From the NCBI GenBank assembly GCA_946614435.1, contig CAMOGW010000013.1, positions 1 through 64,000 of the forward strand: a DNA stretch of 64,000 nt, given 5' to 3'. Under the pieces are notes generated by a model. The model was not told the origin of the DNA and did not search any database. It saw only the letters and a program-made list of their open reading frames with translations. Position numbers and translations under genes: made by a program. The stretch comes from an uncultured Prevotella sp. GTDB lineage: Bacteria; Bacteroidota; Bacteroidia; Bacteroidales; Bacteroidaceae. Shown here one piece after another: positions 10,868 through 22,475 of the stretch (the stretch's first letter is position 1; each line of letters starts with the position of its first letter).

Positions 10868-11950
10868 TTATTCATGCTCAGGAACGGCTCTTGCCATACC
10901 AATGAACACAGAGGAGAGAAGTGTAAACACCATAGCCTGAATGAAGCAGACTAAGCATTCGAGGCACATCATGAATATAGCCATAATCACGCTCACTGCA
11001 CTCATGCTATAGAAGACACCTGCCGACATAGATGCAACGAGGAAAATGATGCATGGCATGGCTACAGCAATAGCGTGACCTGCCATCATGTTGGCGAAAA
11101 GTCGGATCATCAGTGCAAACGGCTTTGTGAAAATGCCTACAAACTCAATCAGCGGCATCAAGGGAACAGGACACTTCAGCAAGATAGGTACTTCTGGCCA
11201 GAATATTTCTTTCCAGTAATGCTTGTTTCCAGAGAACTGCACAATAACAAAGGTGCAAAATGCCAAGAAGAATGTCACGGCAATGTTGCCAGTCACATTA
11301 CCCGATCCGGGAGGGAACGGTATCAGGCCCATCACATTACAGGTGAAGATAAAGAAGAAACATGTGAGCAAATAGGGAACATATTTCTCATATCCTTTAC
11401 CGATGCCAGGCTTGATGATGTCTTCAACAACATACATGACAAGCATCTCAACTGCTCCGACAAAGCCACCTGGGGCATTATCAGAAGCTTTGTGATTCTT
11501 GTACCATCGGGCGCTGAATAAAATGCAGCACAACAATAGTATGACATTGATGAACATGACAGCGACTGTCTTTGTAATTGAGAGGTCTATCACAGGCTCA
11601 CCGTTCTCAACTATCTTGCCTGCGTGCTCGCCTTCTGTAGCGATAGCCAGTCCTTTCAGTGCTGCTGGTGCATCAGCCTTTAGCGGACGCACGCCATCGT
11701 GAGCATGATGCTCGAACTGAGAAGACATAAACACATGCCAGCCAGTTGAACTCTTGACAATGACGGGCAGCGGAATCGCTATGGGTTCCAGCGTGCCATC
11801 GGCTTTTTTAATGTCGGTGATGTGCCAGTCGTGTGAGTCCTTGATGTGCTCAAGCACAACTTCTTTAGCCGAAAATCCTTCTGCCTTTATCGTAGGCATC
11901 ATGGTTATCAGCAAGAATGCTATGCAAAGCAATCGTTTTAAATTATTCAT
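10868..11950 (-). CDS. atpB: F1Fo ATP synthase a subunit with long N-terminal periplasmic extension
   Basis: 'MIRLFANMMAGHAIAV' conserved Arg helix; signal-peptide-like N-terminus. Confidence 0.95.
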   Translation of the reverse strand: MNNLKRLLCIAFLLITMMPTIKAEGFSAKEVVLEHIKDSHDWHITDIKKADGTLEPIAIPLPVIVKSSTGWHVFMSSQFEHHAHDGVRPLKADAPAALKGLAIATEGEHAGKIVENGEPVIDLSITKTVAVMFINVILLLCCILFSARWYKNHKASDNAPGGFVGAVEMLVMYVVEDIIKPGIGKGYEKYVPYLLTCFFFIFTCNVMGLIPFPPGSGNVTGNIAVTFFLAFCTFVIVQFSGNKHYWKEIFWPEVPILLKCPVPLMPLIEFVGIFTKPFALMIRLFANMMAGHAIAVAMPCIIFLVASMSAGVFYSMSAVSVIMAIFMMCLECLVCFIQAMVFTLLSSVFIGMARAVPEHE

Positions 11951-11991
11951 AATTCAATTTTTATATGCTGCTCAAGCAAATTATATTGAAA

Positions 11992-12258
11992 TCAGTGTCT
12001 AAGAGTCAATGTCGTAATCATCATCACCACATACATGGCTAAACATGCAAGGGCGAAATGAATGGCATCTTCTCTACTCGATGCGAATAATACGTAAACA
12101 CCAATGACCGTAAGGATCAGTATGATTCGTACTACTGCTACGATGAGGTAGAACTGGGGTAGGTGATCGGGTGACTTCTCTTTGACGAGATCGTAGCCTT
12201 TCACATAGATGCCCCCGAGTAGAATGAACAATAGTGCTGCGAGAATATACGAAATCAT
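11992..12258 (-). CDS. small membrane protein inside the atp operon (AtpI-position analogue)
   Basis: About 88 aa, three predicted TM helices, between atpC and atpB; likely start MISYILAALL. Confidence 0.75.
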   Translation of the reverse strand: MISYILAALLFILLGGIYVKGYDLVKEKSPDHLPQFYLIVAVVRIILILTVIGVYVLFASSREDAIHFALACLAMYVVMMITTLTLRH

Positions 12259-12494
12259 TCGCTTATCTCTACGCAAAGTGACACTTCATTCTTCTGTACT
12301 TCCACGAATCCGCCAAGTATGGACAATTGGTTCCCGTCATATTCCACGATGCCTTTCTGGAGGGTGGAAATGATGGGCGCGTGGTTGTTCAGAATTTCAA
12401 AGCATCCTGTTGTGCCAGGTACCTTGATACTCGTTACCTCACCTGAGAATTCTACCTTTTCCGGCGAAACTATTTTCAATTTCAGCATGGGCAT
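12255..12494 (-). CDS. atpC: F1Fo ATP synthase epsilon subunit, N-terminal beta-sandwich domain only
   Basis: 79 aa 'LKIVSPEKVEFSGEVTSIKVPGTTGCFEILNNHAPIISTL'. Confidence 0.93.
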   Translation of the reverse strand: MPMLKLKIVSPEKVEFSGEVTSIKVPGTTGCFEILNNHAPIISTLQKGIVEYDGNQLSILGGFVEVQKNEVSLCVEISE

Positions 12495-14024
<1,530 letters not shown>

Positions 14025-14072
14025 CTAATAAAAATATTTAATAAGTATTGTTGCTTTAAGCTTAAACTTTTG

Positions 14073-14080
14073 CAAAGATA
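14073..14080 (-). promoter_or_regulatory. -7 box (TATCTTTG) of the atp operon promoter
   Basis: Minus-strand TATCTTTG about 50 nt upstream of atpD start. Confidence 0.55.
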
Positions 14081-14243
14081 CAAAAAAATACTATATTGAA
14101 GAATGATTTTGTATAAAACTTTGTAAAAGAATATGATTAGAAGTTATTTTTTCCCCTTCTTGAGGTACTTCCTATAATTGTTTGAACTAAATACAAGGAG
14201 TGTTCTACTTAGACACACTTCTTGTTTGGCTTATTTGTTTTCC

Positions 14244-15428
14244 TCAGTTGTTCGCTTTCTTGCAAATGGCTGATGCAACTGTGTAGGCTGTTGTCCAAGC
14301 AGCTTGGAAGTTGAATCCACCCGTCACGCCGTCAATGTCGAGAACTTCTCCGGCGAAGTAAACTCCCGGCTTGCTCTTGCTTTCCAAGGTGGATGGATTA
14401 ACGGATGGTAGCGAAACACCGCCGCAAGTGACGAACTCCTCTTTGAATGAGGAGCGCCCTTCAATCATGTATTGGTCGTTGGTAAGCGTGTTCGTGAGTC
14501 GGTTGAGTTCTTTTTGGTTGATGTCTTTCCAGCAATATTTCACTCTTTCGCCTAAGCATTTCGCTGCGAGATAGCTCCAAAGTCGGGAGGGTAGGGCAAA
14601 TGGCCCGACTGTAGTGATTTGTTTTTGAGAATGGACTGAAATGATGTTGCGTAACTCCTGAATCGTTTCAGATTCATTCATGCTCGTCCAGTTTACGTTG
14701 AGTGGCATTCGGTAGTTGTGGCCGGCTAACTCGCATGCGGCATAGCTGGAAAGTCGGAGGATAGCAGGCCCGCTCATGCCACAATGGGTAATGAGGAGTG
14801 GCCCTGTTGCTCGTAGTTTGGTTCCGGGAATAAAGACTGTAGTGTGCTCAACTACTGTGCCCATCAAGTTTCGTAAGTCTGGGTCGTTAATATTAAAGGT
14901 AAACAATGATGGAATAGGGCTAACAATTTCTGAATCAGTCGATTGTGTAAGCTTTGTGATTATTCCTCCGCCAGTTGTGATGACAATAAAGTCATAGTCT
15001 GCGAGCTCGTCTATTGTGTTGATCCTTTGATTGGTTCGAATTTCTATGCCAAGTTCCTGGCTGGCATGTAAGAAGCAGTTAATTATGGAATGAGAGTCTT
15101 GCGATGCGGGGAATACGCATTGGTCCTCCTGCGTCACAAGTTCCACACCGTGTCGCTCAAACCAGTCGTAGGCATCATGATGGTCGAACGCCTTGAAGAG
15201 CCGTTTTAAAAGTCTGTGTCCACGTGGGTAAACTTGTGAAAAATCAGTCACTTCTGCAAATGAATTTGTACAATTACATCGTCCTCCACCTGAAATCTCC
15301 ACTTTGCGGAGCACACGTGACATTGCTTCGAAAATGGTGACTTCCATTTGCGGCATCATTTCTTTCAGGTTGATGGCTGTAAAGAACCCTGCGGCTCCTC
15401 CGCCCACTATGGCTGTTCGTTTCTGCAT
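14244..15428 (-). CDS. HI0933/BaiN-family NAD(P)/FAD-dependent flavoprotein
   Basis: 'AIVGGGAAGFFTAINLKE', 'GGGRCNCTNS', 'AGEVLDIDGVTGGFNFQAAWTTAYTVA'. Confidence 0.93.
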   Translation of the reverse strand: MQKRTAIVGGGAAGFFTAINLKEMMPQMEVTIFEAMSRVLRKVEISGGGRCNCTNSFAEVTDFSQVYPRGHRLLKRLFKAFDHHDAYDWFERHGVELVTQEDQCVFPASQDSHSIINCFLHASQELGIEIRTNQRINTIDELADYDFIVITTGGGIITKLTQSTDSEIVSPIPSLFTFNINDPDLRNLMGTVVEHTTVFIPGTKLRATGPLLITHCGMSGPAILRLSSYAACELAGHNYRMPLNVNWTSMNESETIQELRNIISVHSQKQITTVGPFALPSRLWSYLAAKCLGERVKYCWKDINQKELNRLTNTLTNDQYMIEGRSSFKEEFVTCGGVSLPSVNPSTLESKSKPGVYFAGEVLDIDGVTGGFNFQAAWTTAYTVASAICKKANN

Positions 15429-15494
15429 TTGTTAACAAGAATGGTGACCTTGCTGAAAAAGCGGGCCACCATTCTAATATAAAGATGTGTGATA

Positions 15495-15935
15495 TTACTC
15501 AATTACAACGAGAGCATCGTCTTCCATTACGCTTTCACCGATTTTCACGCAGATGGCTGATACTTTGCCAGCTTTCTCAGCTTGCAAGTTGTTGGCCATC
15601 TTCATGGCTTCGAGCACAACGACTGTATCGCCGACTTGTACTTCATCGCCTACGTTGACTTTAATATCGGTGATAACGCCTGGCAGCGGAGCCTTGATAG
15701 CATTGTTCTTGTTGATAGCGCCATTGCTTGCAGCAGCATTTCCCTCTTCTGTAGAAGTTGTCGTAGCTGTAGCAGGCTTACCAAGTACTGGCTTCTTTTT
15801 CTCGGGCTCAGCAGGACGCTCCATCTCCACTTTGAAGTCTTCCCCGTTTACATTGACGGTCACATTGCAGTCTTCTATGTCGCCAATAGAAACTTCGTAT
15901 TTTGTGCCGTTGATGATATACTTGTATTCTTTCAT
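15495..15935 (-). CDS. biotin carboxyl carrier protein (methylmalonyl-CoA decarboxylase gamma-type)
   Basis: 'VVVLEAMKMANNLQAEKAGKV' biotinylation site; Ala/Thr-rich linker. Confidence 0.93.
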   Translation of the reverse strand: MKEYKYIINGTKYEVSIGDIEDCNVTVNVNGEDFKVEMERPAEPEKKKPVLGKPATATTTSTEEGNAAASNGAINKNNAIKAPLPGVITDIKVNVGDEVQVGDTVVVLEAMKMANNLQAEKAGKVSAICVKIGESVMEDDALVVIE

Positions 15936-15951
15936 AGTTGTTGTGTGTGAT

Positions 15952-16104
15952 TTACGGATGCGCTGTCATGGTCTGTGCATAACCGTTCCACTGTGTGGGA
16001 TGCTCGGAAATAGTGATAATTCCGGGCTCCACATCGTGTACATTATTGCCTAAGTGCTCGTGTAAAGCGAGCGCGATGGCAGCATAAACTTCGTTTTTGT
16101 TCAT
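15952..16104 (-). CDS. 50-aa small protein, MmdE / OadG C-terminal-like
   Basis: Hand-translated: MNKNEVYAAIALALHEHLGNNVHDVEPGIITISEHPTQWNGYAQTMTAHP*; lies between the carboxyltransferase and BCCP genes; absent from ORF track because it is <60 aa. Confidence 0.75.
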   Translation of the reverse strand: MNKNEVYAAIALALHEHLGNNVHDVEPGIITISEHPTQWNGYAQTMTAHP

Positions 16105-16121
16105 AAATTAAGGTACTAAGA

Positions 16122-17687
16122 TTACATAGGTATATTACCATGCTTCTTGGCAGGCAGGGCATCGCGCTTTGTTGCGAGCTGTGCCAATGCACGGCAGATG
16201 CGGAAACGGGTGTTTCGTGGCTCAATCACATCATCAATATAGCCGTATTTGGCTGCTTGATAAGGATTTGCGAAGAGCTCGTTGTACTCGTCTTCCTTCT
16301 CTGCAATAAATGCCTTGACATCTTCGCCTGCCTCTTTCTTGGCTTTGGCTTCCTTAGCATAGAGCACTGCTGCGGCACCTGAAGCACCCATCACAGCGAT
16401 TTCTGCTGAAGGCCAAGCATAGTTGAGGTCGGTATGAAGCTGCTTTGATCCCATCACGATGTGAGAACCACCATAGGACTTGCGCAACGTAACAGTAATC
16501 TTGGGTACGGTAGCCTCTCCATAAGCATAGAGCAGCTGAGCACCGTGAAGAATGACTGCATTGTATTCCTGACCAGTACCAGGCAGGAAACCGGGAACGT
16601 CAACAAGCGAAACAATAGGAATATTGAAGGCATCGCAGAAGCGAACGAAACGTGCGCCCTTACGTGAGGCGTTCACGTCAAGCACGCCTGCATAGCATGA
16701 CGGCTGGTTGGCAACGATACCAACTGACTGACCGTTGAAGCGTGCGAATCCCACAATGATGTTCTTGGCAAACTTAGGTTGAACCTCAAAGAATTCACCA
16801 TTGTCAACGATGCTGCCTATTACCTTATACATATCATAGGCTTCGTTGGGATTTTCAGGGATAATCTCGTTGAGCAAGTCTTCCATGCGGTTGATGGGAT
16901 CGTTGCACTTCTTGCGTGGAGCCACCTCCATGTTGTTCGAGGGAATGTATGAAAGTAGGGTCTTCAGCATGGCGATACCCTCTTCCTCGGTCTTGGCGGT
17001 GAAGTGTGTAACACCTGACTTCGTGGCGTGAACCGAAGCTCCGCCCAAGTGCTCCTGGTCAATATCCTCACCCGTAACGGTCTTCACAACCTTTGGGCCA
17101 GTGAGGAACATATAGCTTGTGCCTTCCATCATCAGCGTGAAGTCTGTGAGTGCAGGAGAATAGACTGCACCACCAGCGCAAGGACCGAAGATACCGCTAA
17201 TCTGAGGAATTACACCCGAGGCGAGAATGTTGCGCTCAAAGATTTCAGCGTAACCAGCCAAAGCATTGATTCCTTCCTGAATACGAGCACCACCCGAGTC
17301 ATTGATACCAATCACGGGAGCACCCATCTTCATAGCCATATCCATGACTTTGCATATCTTCTGGCTCATGGTCTCTGACAGAGAGCCTGCATGTACGGTA
17401 AAGTCTTGTGCGAATACGAATACCAGACGACCGTCAATAGTACCGCTACCTGCAACGACACCATCGCCAGGGAATTGCTTCTTTTCCATGCCGAAGTTAT
17501 GGCAACGGTGCTCTTTAAACATGTCATATTCCTCGAACGAACCTTCGTCGAGGAGCATCTCAATACGTTCGCGAGCAGTATATTTGCCGCGCTCATGCTG
17601 TTTTTGAATAGCTTTCTCACCGCCACCGAGGCGAGCCTGTTCGCGCTTCTCGATGAGCTGCTTGATTTTCTCTAATTGCTTACTCAT
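16122..17687 (-). CDS. mmdA: acyl-CoA carboxyltransferase / methylmalonyl-CoA decarboxylase alpha subunit
   Basis: '[19 protein letters not shown]', '[14 protein letters not shown]', '[33 protein letters not shown]'. Confidence 0.93.
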   Translation of the reverse strand: MSKQLEKIKQLIEKREQARLGGGEKAIQKQHERGKYTARERIEMLLDEGSFEEYDMFKEHRCHNFGMEKKQFPGDGVVAGSGTIDGRLVFVFAQDFTVHAGSLSETMSQKICKVMDMAMKMGAPVIGINDSGGARIQEGINALAGYAEIFERNILASGVIPQISGIFGPCAGGAVYSPALTDFTLMMEGTSYMFLTGPKVVKTVTGEDIDQEHLGGASVHATKSGVTHFTAKTEEEGIAMLKTLLSYIPSNNMEVAPRKKCNDPINRMEDLLNEIIPENPNEAYDMYKVIGSIVDNGEFFEVQPKFAKNIIVGFARFNGQSVGIVANQPSCYAGVLDVNASRKGARFVRFCDAFNIPIVSLVDVPGFLPGTGQEYNAVILHGAQLLYAYGEATVPKITVTLRKSYGGSHIVMGSKQLHTDLNYAWPSAEIAVMGASGAAAVLYAKEAKAKKEAGEDVKAFIAEKEDEYNELFANPYQAAKYGYIDDVIEPRNTRFRICRALAQLATKRDALPAKKHGNIPM

Positions 17688-17721
17688 TTGTATTTAATAC
17701 GTGTTATGGGTTAATGGAGTA

Positions 17722-18126
17722 TTAATGCTCGCAGAGTTCTGTTAGTACTCCTGCTGTTGACTTCGGATGCAAGAAGGCAATGTTCAAGTTCTCCGCACCT
17801 TTACGAGGAGCCTGATCAATGAGGCGTACACCTTTTTCGCTGACTTCAGCAAGCGCATTAGCTACTCCGTCTTCGATGCAGAAAGCTACGTGATGAACGC
17901 CCTTGTTTCCTTTGTCAAGCCACTTCTGAATTGTGCTTTCAGGAGAAGTGGGTTCAAGTAACTCCAGTTTTACCTCGCCACATTTCAAGAATGCGGTCTT
18001 TACTTTCTGGTCTTCAACAACTTCTGTGGCATAGCACTCAAGTCCAAGTACTTCAGTGAAGAATGGAAGACTTTCTTCGATGCTTTGGACTGCAATACCC
18101 AAATGCTCAATGTGTGAAATCTTCAT
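17722..18126 (-). CDS. mce: methylmalonyl-CoA epimerase
   Basis: 'HIEHLGIAVQSIEESLPFF', 'VHHVAFCIEDGVANAL'; adjacent to mmdA. Confidence 0.93.
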   Translation of the reverse strand: MKISHIEHLGIAVQSIEESLPFFTEVLGLECYATEVVEDQKVKTAFLKCGEVKLELLEPTSPESTIQKWLDKGNKGVHHVAFCIEDGVANALAEVSEKGVRLIDQAPRKGAENLNIAFLHPKSTAGVLTELCEH

Positions 18127-18256
18127 AATTGCAAATTGTTATAATGAAATGTATGGGCGCAAAGTTACATAATATTTCTTTATCGTGCAAACGTTTCTTG
18201 ATTTACTTCTTTAACAAAACTAAAAACCATTTGCTTAAATGGGGTATAGACAAAAG

Positions 18257-18295
18257 AAAAGGAAGCTGTTCCTATGTGAAAATCAGCTTCCTTTT
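18257..18295. terminator. intrinsic terminator between mce and uxaB
   Basis: 11-bp stem AAAGGAAGCTG ... CAGCTTCCTTT followed by T-rich tract. Confidence 0.75.
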
Positions 18296-18314
18296 ACTTA
18301 TTTGTGATGAAAAC

Positions 18315-19757
18315 TTACAGAATTGTCTTCACAGCTTCAAGCATACCTTTCTGCTGGATGAGGTCAAGATACTGCTTGACAAGTGCGTTGAGTCCGCTGA
18401 TCTTGTTGAGGTCTTCCTGCCAGATGAATTCAGCAGCCAACACACCATCGGCCACCTTCTGTGTGTCGCCTGTTGCCCAAAGCTGTTGCAGGAGCTCGAT
18501 GATCTTCGGATCGTCGTTTGGAACGATCTCAGTACCGTCTTCACGTTTTCCACCTTTATAATATGTGATGATGGCGGCCAGTCCGAATACGAGTCCCTTA
18601 GGCAGTTCGCCTTTGCGCTCCAAATAGGTCTTCACGCCAGGCAGGTCGCGAGCCTGGAACTTGGGGAACGAGTTGAGCATGATGCTTGTGACCTGATGAT
18701 CGACAAATGGGTTGTCGAAGCGCTCCAGAACATCACTTGCAAACTTCTCCAGCTCTTCCATGGGGAGGTCGAGTGTCTGCATGAGCTCATCGAACTGCAC
18801 TTTGTGGATGTATTTGCCGATGACCTCATGATTGCAGGCATCGCGCACGATATTGACGCCGCTCAGGAAAGCAACAGGTGAGAGCACTGTGTGCGGACCG
18901 TTCAGCAATGTCACCTTGCGCTTGTGGTATGGCTCCTCAGAGGGAACAAAGAGCACGTGGAGACCAGCCTTGTCGGCAGGGAACTCCTGAGCAACTTCCT
19001 TCGGAGCTTCAATTACCCAGAGGTGGAAGTTCTCGGCCTGAACAACGAGGTTGTCGCGGTAGCCTATCTTCTCCTGAATCTGTGCAATCTCCTTGCGGGG
19101 GAATCCGGGAACGATACGGTCCACGAGTGTTGCATAAACGCCGCAACTGTTCTCGAACCACTGGCGGAATCCTTCGGGCAACTGCCACAGGTCAATGTAC
19201 TTGCGGATGCAATCCTTCAGCACATGGCCATTCAGGAATATCAGCTCACAAGGGAAGATAATCAGACCTTTGGTTGGATCACCATTGAATGCCTGATAGC
19301 GGCGGTAGAGCAGTTGCACTAATTTGCCGGGATAAGAGGCTGCGGGCTTGTCTTCCAGTTTGCAAGTGGGATCGAAGGCGATACCAGCTTCGGTCGTGTT
19401 GGAGATCACGAAACGAATCTCAGGCTGCTCGGCAAGTGCGAGATAAGCATCGTTCTGCGCATAAGGATTCACGCAACGGCTGATCACGTCAATGCGCTCG
19501 AGCGTGTTGACGGGCTTTCCGTTCTCGCGGCCTTGCAGATTGACGTGATAGAGGCAGTCTTGACCGTTTAACCAGTCAATCATGCCACCGTTCAGCGGTT
19601 GAACCACTACAACAGAACCATTGAAGTTCGTCTTCTGGTCCATGTTCCAGATAATCCAATCTACAAAAGCGCGGAGGAAGTTGCCCTCTCCAAACTGAAT
19701 CACTTTCTCAGGCATTACGCTCTTAGGAGCGAAGTGTTTGTTTAATGGTTTTAACAT
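18315..19757 (-). CDS. uxaB: tagaturonate reductase (altronate oxidoreductase)
   Basis: 'EKVIQFGEGNFLRAFVDWIIWNMDQKTNFNGSVVVVQPL', 'TTEAGIAFDP', 'LFIPCELIFLNG'-type mannitol dehydrogenase signatures. Confidence 0.93.
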   Translation of the reverse strand: MLKPLNKHFAPKSVMPEKVIQFGEGNFLRAFVDWIIWNMDQKTNFNGSVVVVQPLNGGMIDWLNGQDCLYHVNLQGRENGKPVNTLERIDVISRCVNPYAQNDAYLALAEQPEIRFVISNTTEAGIAFDPTCKLEDKPAASYPGKLVQLLYRRYQAFNGDPTKGLIIFPCELIFLNGHVLKDCIRKYIDLWQLPEGFRQWFENSCGVYATLVDRIVPGFPRKEIAQIQEKIGYRDNLVVQAENFHLWVIEAPKEVAQEFPADKAGLHVLFVPSEEPYHKRKVTLLNGPHTVLSPVAFLSGVNIVRDACNHEVIGKYIHKVQFDELMQTLDLPMEELEKFASDVLERFDNPFVDHQVTSIMLNSFPKFQARDLPGVKTYLERKGELPKGLVFGLAAIITYYKGGKREDGTEIVPNDDPKIIELLQQLWATGDTQKVADGVLAAEFIWQEDLNKISGLNALVKQYLDLIQQKGMLEAVKTIL

Positions 19758-19876
19758 GACAGTTAGCTTGTTTTGGTTATTATTGTATGTTCATAATATC
19801 TAAATGCAAAAGTAAAGAATTGTTCTGAAAACTCAAAAATAATTCTCAGTAGTTTCACCTTTTTTCACGTAATGGT

Positions 19877-21313
19877 TTACGATTCGGCCTCTTTGTCCGT
19901 ATTCTTGCCATGATGGCGGCCACCACGATGCCGAGGCTTGCGACTCTTCTTGGGATGATCGTCCGATGCGTTTAACGAGCTGTCCGATGCGTTTAACGAG
20001 CCGTCCGATGCGTTTAACGAGCCGTCCGATGCGTTTAACGAGCCGTCCGATGCGTTTAGCTTTTGGTTAGATGTATTCGACTTCTTATTGCGTCCTCGTG
20101 AACGATGAGACTGTGCTGGCCTGCGTCGTCTGCCATGTTCTTTCTTGCGTCCACTTCTGCCTATGTATTCAGGTCCTTCACCTATATCTTCGGGAAGCGG
20201 ATTCTTCTCGACATCTTTCTGCAGGAAGTGCTCAATAGCCATGAAGCGGCTGACGTCTTTCTCGTTGATGAATGTGATGGCACTTCCATCGCGGTCGGCA
20301 CGGGCTGTTCTGCCTATACGGTGAACATAATCTTCAGCATCGTGAGGCACGTCATAGTTGATGACCATTCGAATATCATCGATGTCTATACCGCGTGAGA
20401 CAATGTCTGTAGCCACGAGCACATCAATATGTCCGGCCTTGAACTTATACATCACCTCGTCACGCTCTGCTTGCGTAAGGTCTGAATGCATAGGGGCACA
20501 GTTGATGTTCATTCTTTTCAGTTCACGCGCTATCTCTTTCACTCGGTCTTTCTTTCCACAGAAAATGATGACGCGCTGCAAATCGCCGCCTTTGAACAGA
20601 TGCTGAATGATCTTCAGCTTTTGTGGGTCATAGCACACGTAGGCCGATTGCTTGATTTTTTCAGCAGGACGGCTAACAGCGATTTTGACTTCCACTGGGT
20701 CATGCAGGAGTGATACGGCAAGTTCCCGGATCTTGGTTGGCATGGTGGCTGAGAACATAATCTTTTGGCAAGTAGGTGGCAGCAATTTATTGATTTGCAT
20801 GATGTCCTCAGAAAATCCCATGTCGAGCATACGGTCTGCTTCGTCAAGAACAAAGAAGGAAGTACGCGAAAGGTCGAGGTTGCCTACTTTCATGTGGCTA
20901 AGCAAACGTCCGGGGGTTGCAATCACTACAGGAGCACCACCACGCAGACTTTTCAGCTCCTGGTCGAAGCGGCTTCCGTCATTGCCGCCATAGACGGCTA
21001 TTGACGAAATGTTTTCCAGGTAGTAGCTGAATCCTTCCATTGCCTGGTCTATTTGTTGAGCCAGTTCGCGAGTGGGCGACATGACGACACAGTTGATTGC
21101 ATCTTCGGGAAATCCGCCATCGTCTAACATCGATAGGATGGGGAGAAGGTATGCAGCAGTCTTGCCGGTTCCTGTCTGAGCAACACCCAGCACGTCGTGT
21201 CCGTCGAGAATTTCGGGAATACACTTTTCTTGTATGGGTGTCATATCCTCGAAGTGCATGTCGTAGAGTGCATCCAGGATGTTGTCGTTGAGATATGTTT
21301 CTTCGAAAGTCAT
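19877..21313 (-). CDS. DEAD-box RNA helicase with basic, repeat-bearing C-terminal tail
   Basis: 'AQTGTGKTAAYLLPIL', 'VLDEADRMLDMGF', 'FSATMP', 'HRIGRTARADRDG'. Confidence 0.95.
   Translation of the reverse strand: MTFEETYLNDNILDALYDMHFEDMTPIQEKCIPEILDGHDVLGVAQTGTGKTAAYLLPILSMLDDGGFPEDAINCVVMSPTRELAQQIDQAMEGFSYYLENISSIAVYGGNDGSRFDQELKSLRGGAPVVIATPGRLLSHMKVGNLDLSRTSFFVLDEADRMLDMGFSEDIMQINKLLPPTCQKIMFSATMPTKIRELAVSLLHDPVEVKIAVSRPAEKIKQSAYVCYDPQKLKIIQHLFKGGDLQRVIIFCGKKDRVKEIARELKRMNINCAPMHSDLTQAERDEVMYKFKAGHIDVLVATDIVSRGIDIDDIRMVINYDVPHDAEDYVHRIGRTARADRDGSAITFINEKDVSRFMAIEHFLQKDVEKNPLPEDIGEGPEYIGRSGRKKEHGRRRRPAQSHRSRGRNKKSNTSNQKLNASDGSLNASDGSLNASDGSLNASDSSLNASDDHPKKSRKPRHRGGRHHGKNTDKEAES
19962..20061. 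repeat. 21-bp in-frame tandem repeat, about 5 copies, encoding (SLNASDG)n
   Basis: 'gatgcgtttaacgagccgtcc' reiterated; protein KLNASDGSLNASDGSLNASDGSLNASDSSLNASDD. Confidence 0.92.
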
Positions 21314-21326
21314 TTAGTTATGAGTA

Positions 21327-22445
21327 TTAATTAGGTGCTTGCCTATAACAGAAATAGGCTATGAAAACATAGAGAATATTGGGCATCCATGCAGCGAGTA
21401 TGGGGGGTGTGCCTGCATTGATTGCGAATGTGGAACTAATCGTCTGTAATAATATATAGGTAAAGGACAAGGCGAGTCCTATGCCTAAGTACAATCCCAT
21501 TCCGCCCTTGCGTTTACGTGATGAAAGCGAAGCGCCGATAATCGTCAGAATGAATGAGGCAAACGATGTGGCTATGCGTTTGTGGTATTCAACCTCATAT
21601 TGCACCACATTTAGCGAACCGCGATCCTTCTGTTTCGTTATGTATCGCTTCAACTCTGGCGAGGTGAAGGTCTCCTGTTGCCCTTTATTGAAGACCAGGT
21701 CCATTGGCTCCATCATGATGAGGGTGTCGATCTCTGAGCCAGTCTCAATTTTCTCGCGAAGACCTTTTAATGTTCGGATTTTGTAGTTGATAGCTTTCCA
21801 GTGATAACGCTCGTCGGCAATCGTGTCATACTGAATGATATTTGCCGTCATGTGGCTGACCAGCTGTTTCTTTTCAAATTTGTCGAGTGAAAAGCCGTAG
21901 CCTCGCTTCGAAATGTCATCATAGTTCTGAATATAGGCAACGACTCCGGGGGCAACTTGCAACTGTACGTTCTGTGCGCTGGTGTTCTTTCGGTCGTTTT
22001 TATAAAGTGCCTCAAAGTTCTGGCGAATAATATTGCCGTTAGGGATGATGTAAGCTCCGAGAAAGTAATTGGCTACAGCAATGATGGCTGCTGAAACCAT
22101 GTAGGGGCGCATGAGTCGCTTGAAGCTCGCTCCGCTTGCCAGCATGGCAATAATCTCAGAATTGGTAGCCAGTTTTGAGGTGAAGAAAATAACGGCTATG
22201 AAGACAAACAGTGGTGAGAACAGGTTGGCGAAATAAGGAATGAAATTAGCGTAATAGTCGAATACGATAGCTTGCCAAGGTGCATGATTGGTGGCAAACT
22301 TTGACATGTGTTCGTTAAAGTCGAATACGATAGAGATGGAGATGATCAGAGCAATGGCATAGATGTATGTGCCAATAAACTTCTTGATGATGTATTTATC
22401 AAGCAGTTTTATTTTGCTCAGTGGATTCACTTTTCTCCAGTCCAT
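21327..22445 (-). CDS. LptF/LptG family permease (YjgP/YjgQ)
   Basis: 'LDKYIIKKFIGTYIYAIALIISISIVFDFNEHM', C-terminal TM cluster. Confidence 0.88.
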   Translation of the reverse strand: MDWRKVNPLSKIKLLDKYIIKKFIGTYIYAIALIISISIVFDFNEHMSKFATNHAPWQAIVFDYYANFIPYFANLFSPLFVFIAVIFFTSKLATNSEIIAMLASGASFKRLMRPYMVSAAIIAVANYFLGAYIIPNGNIIRQNFEALYKNDRKNTSAQNVQLQVAPGVVAYIQNYDDISKRGYGFSLDKFEKKQLVSHMTANIIQYDTIADERYHWKAINYKIRTLKGLREKIETGSEIDTLIMMEPMDLVFNKGQQETFTSPELKRYITKQKDRGSLNVVQYEVEYHKRIATSFASFILTIIGASLSSRKRKGGMGLYLGIGLALSFTYILLQTISSTFAINAGTPPILAAWMPNILYVFIAYFCYRQAPN

Positions 22446-22475
22446 ATTCGTCTCTGTATTATTCTCTCACCGCGT

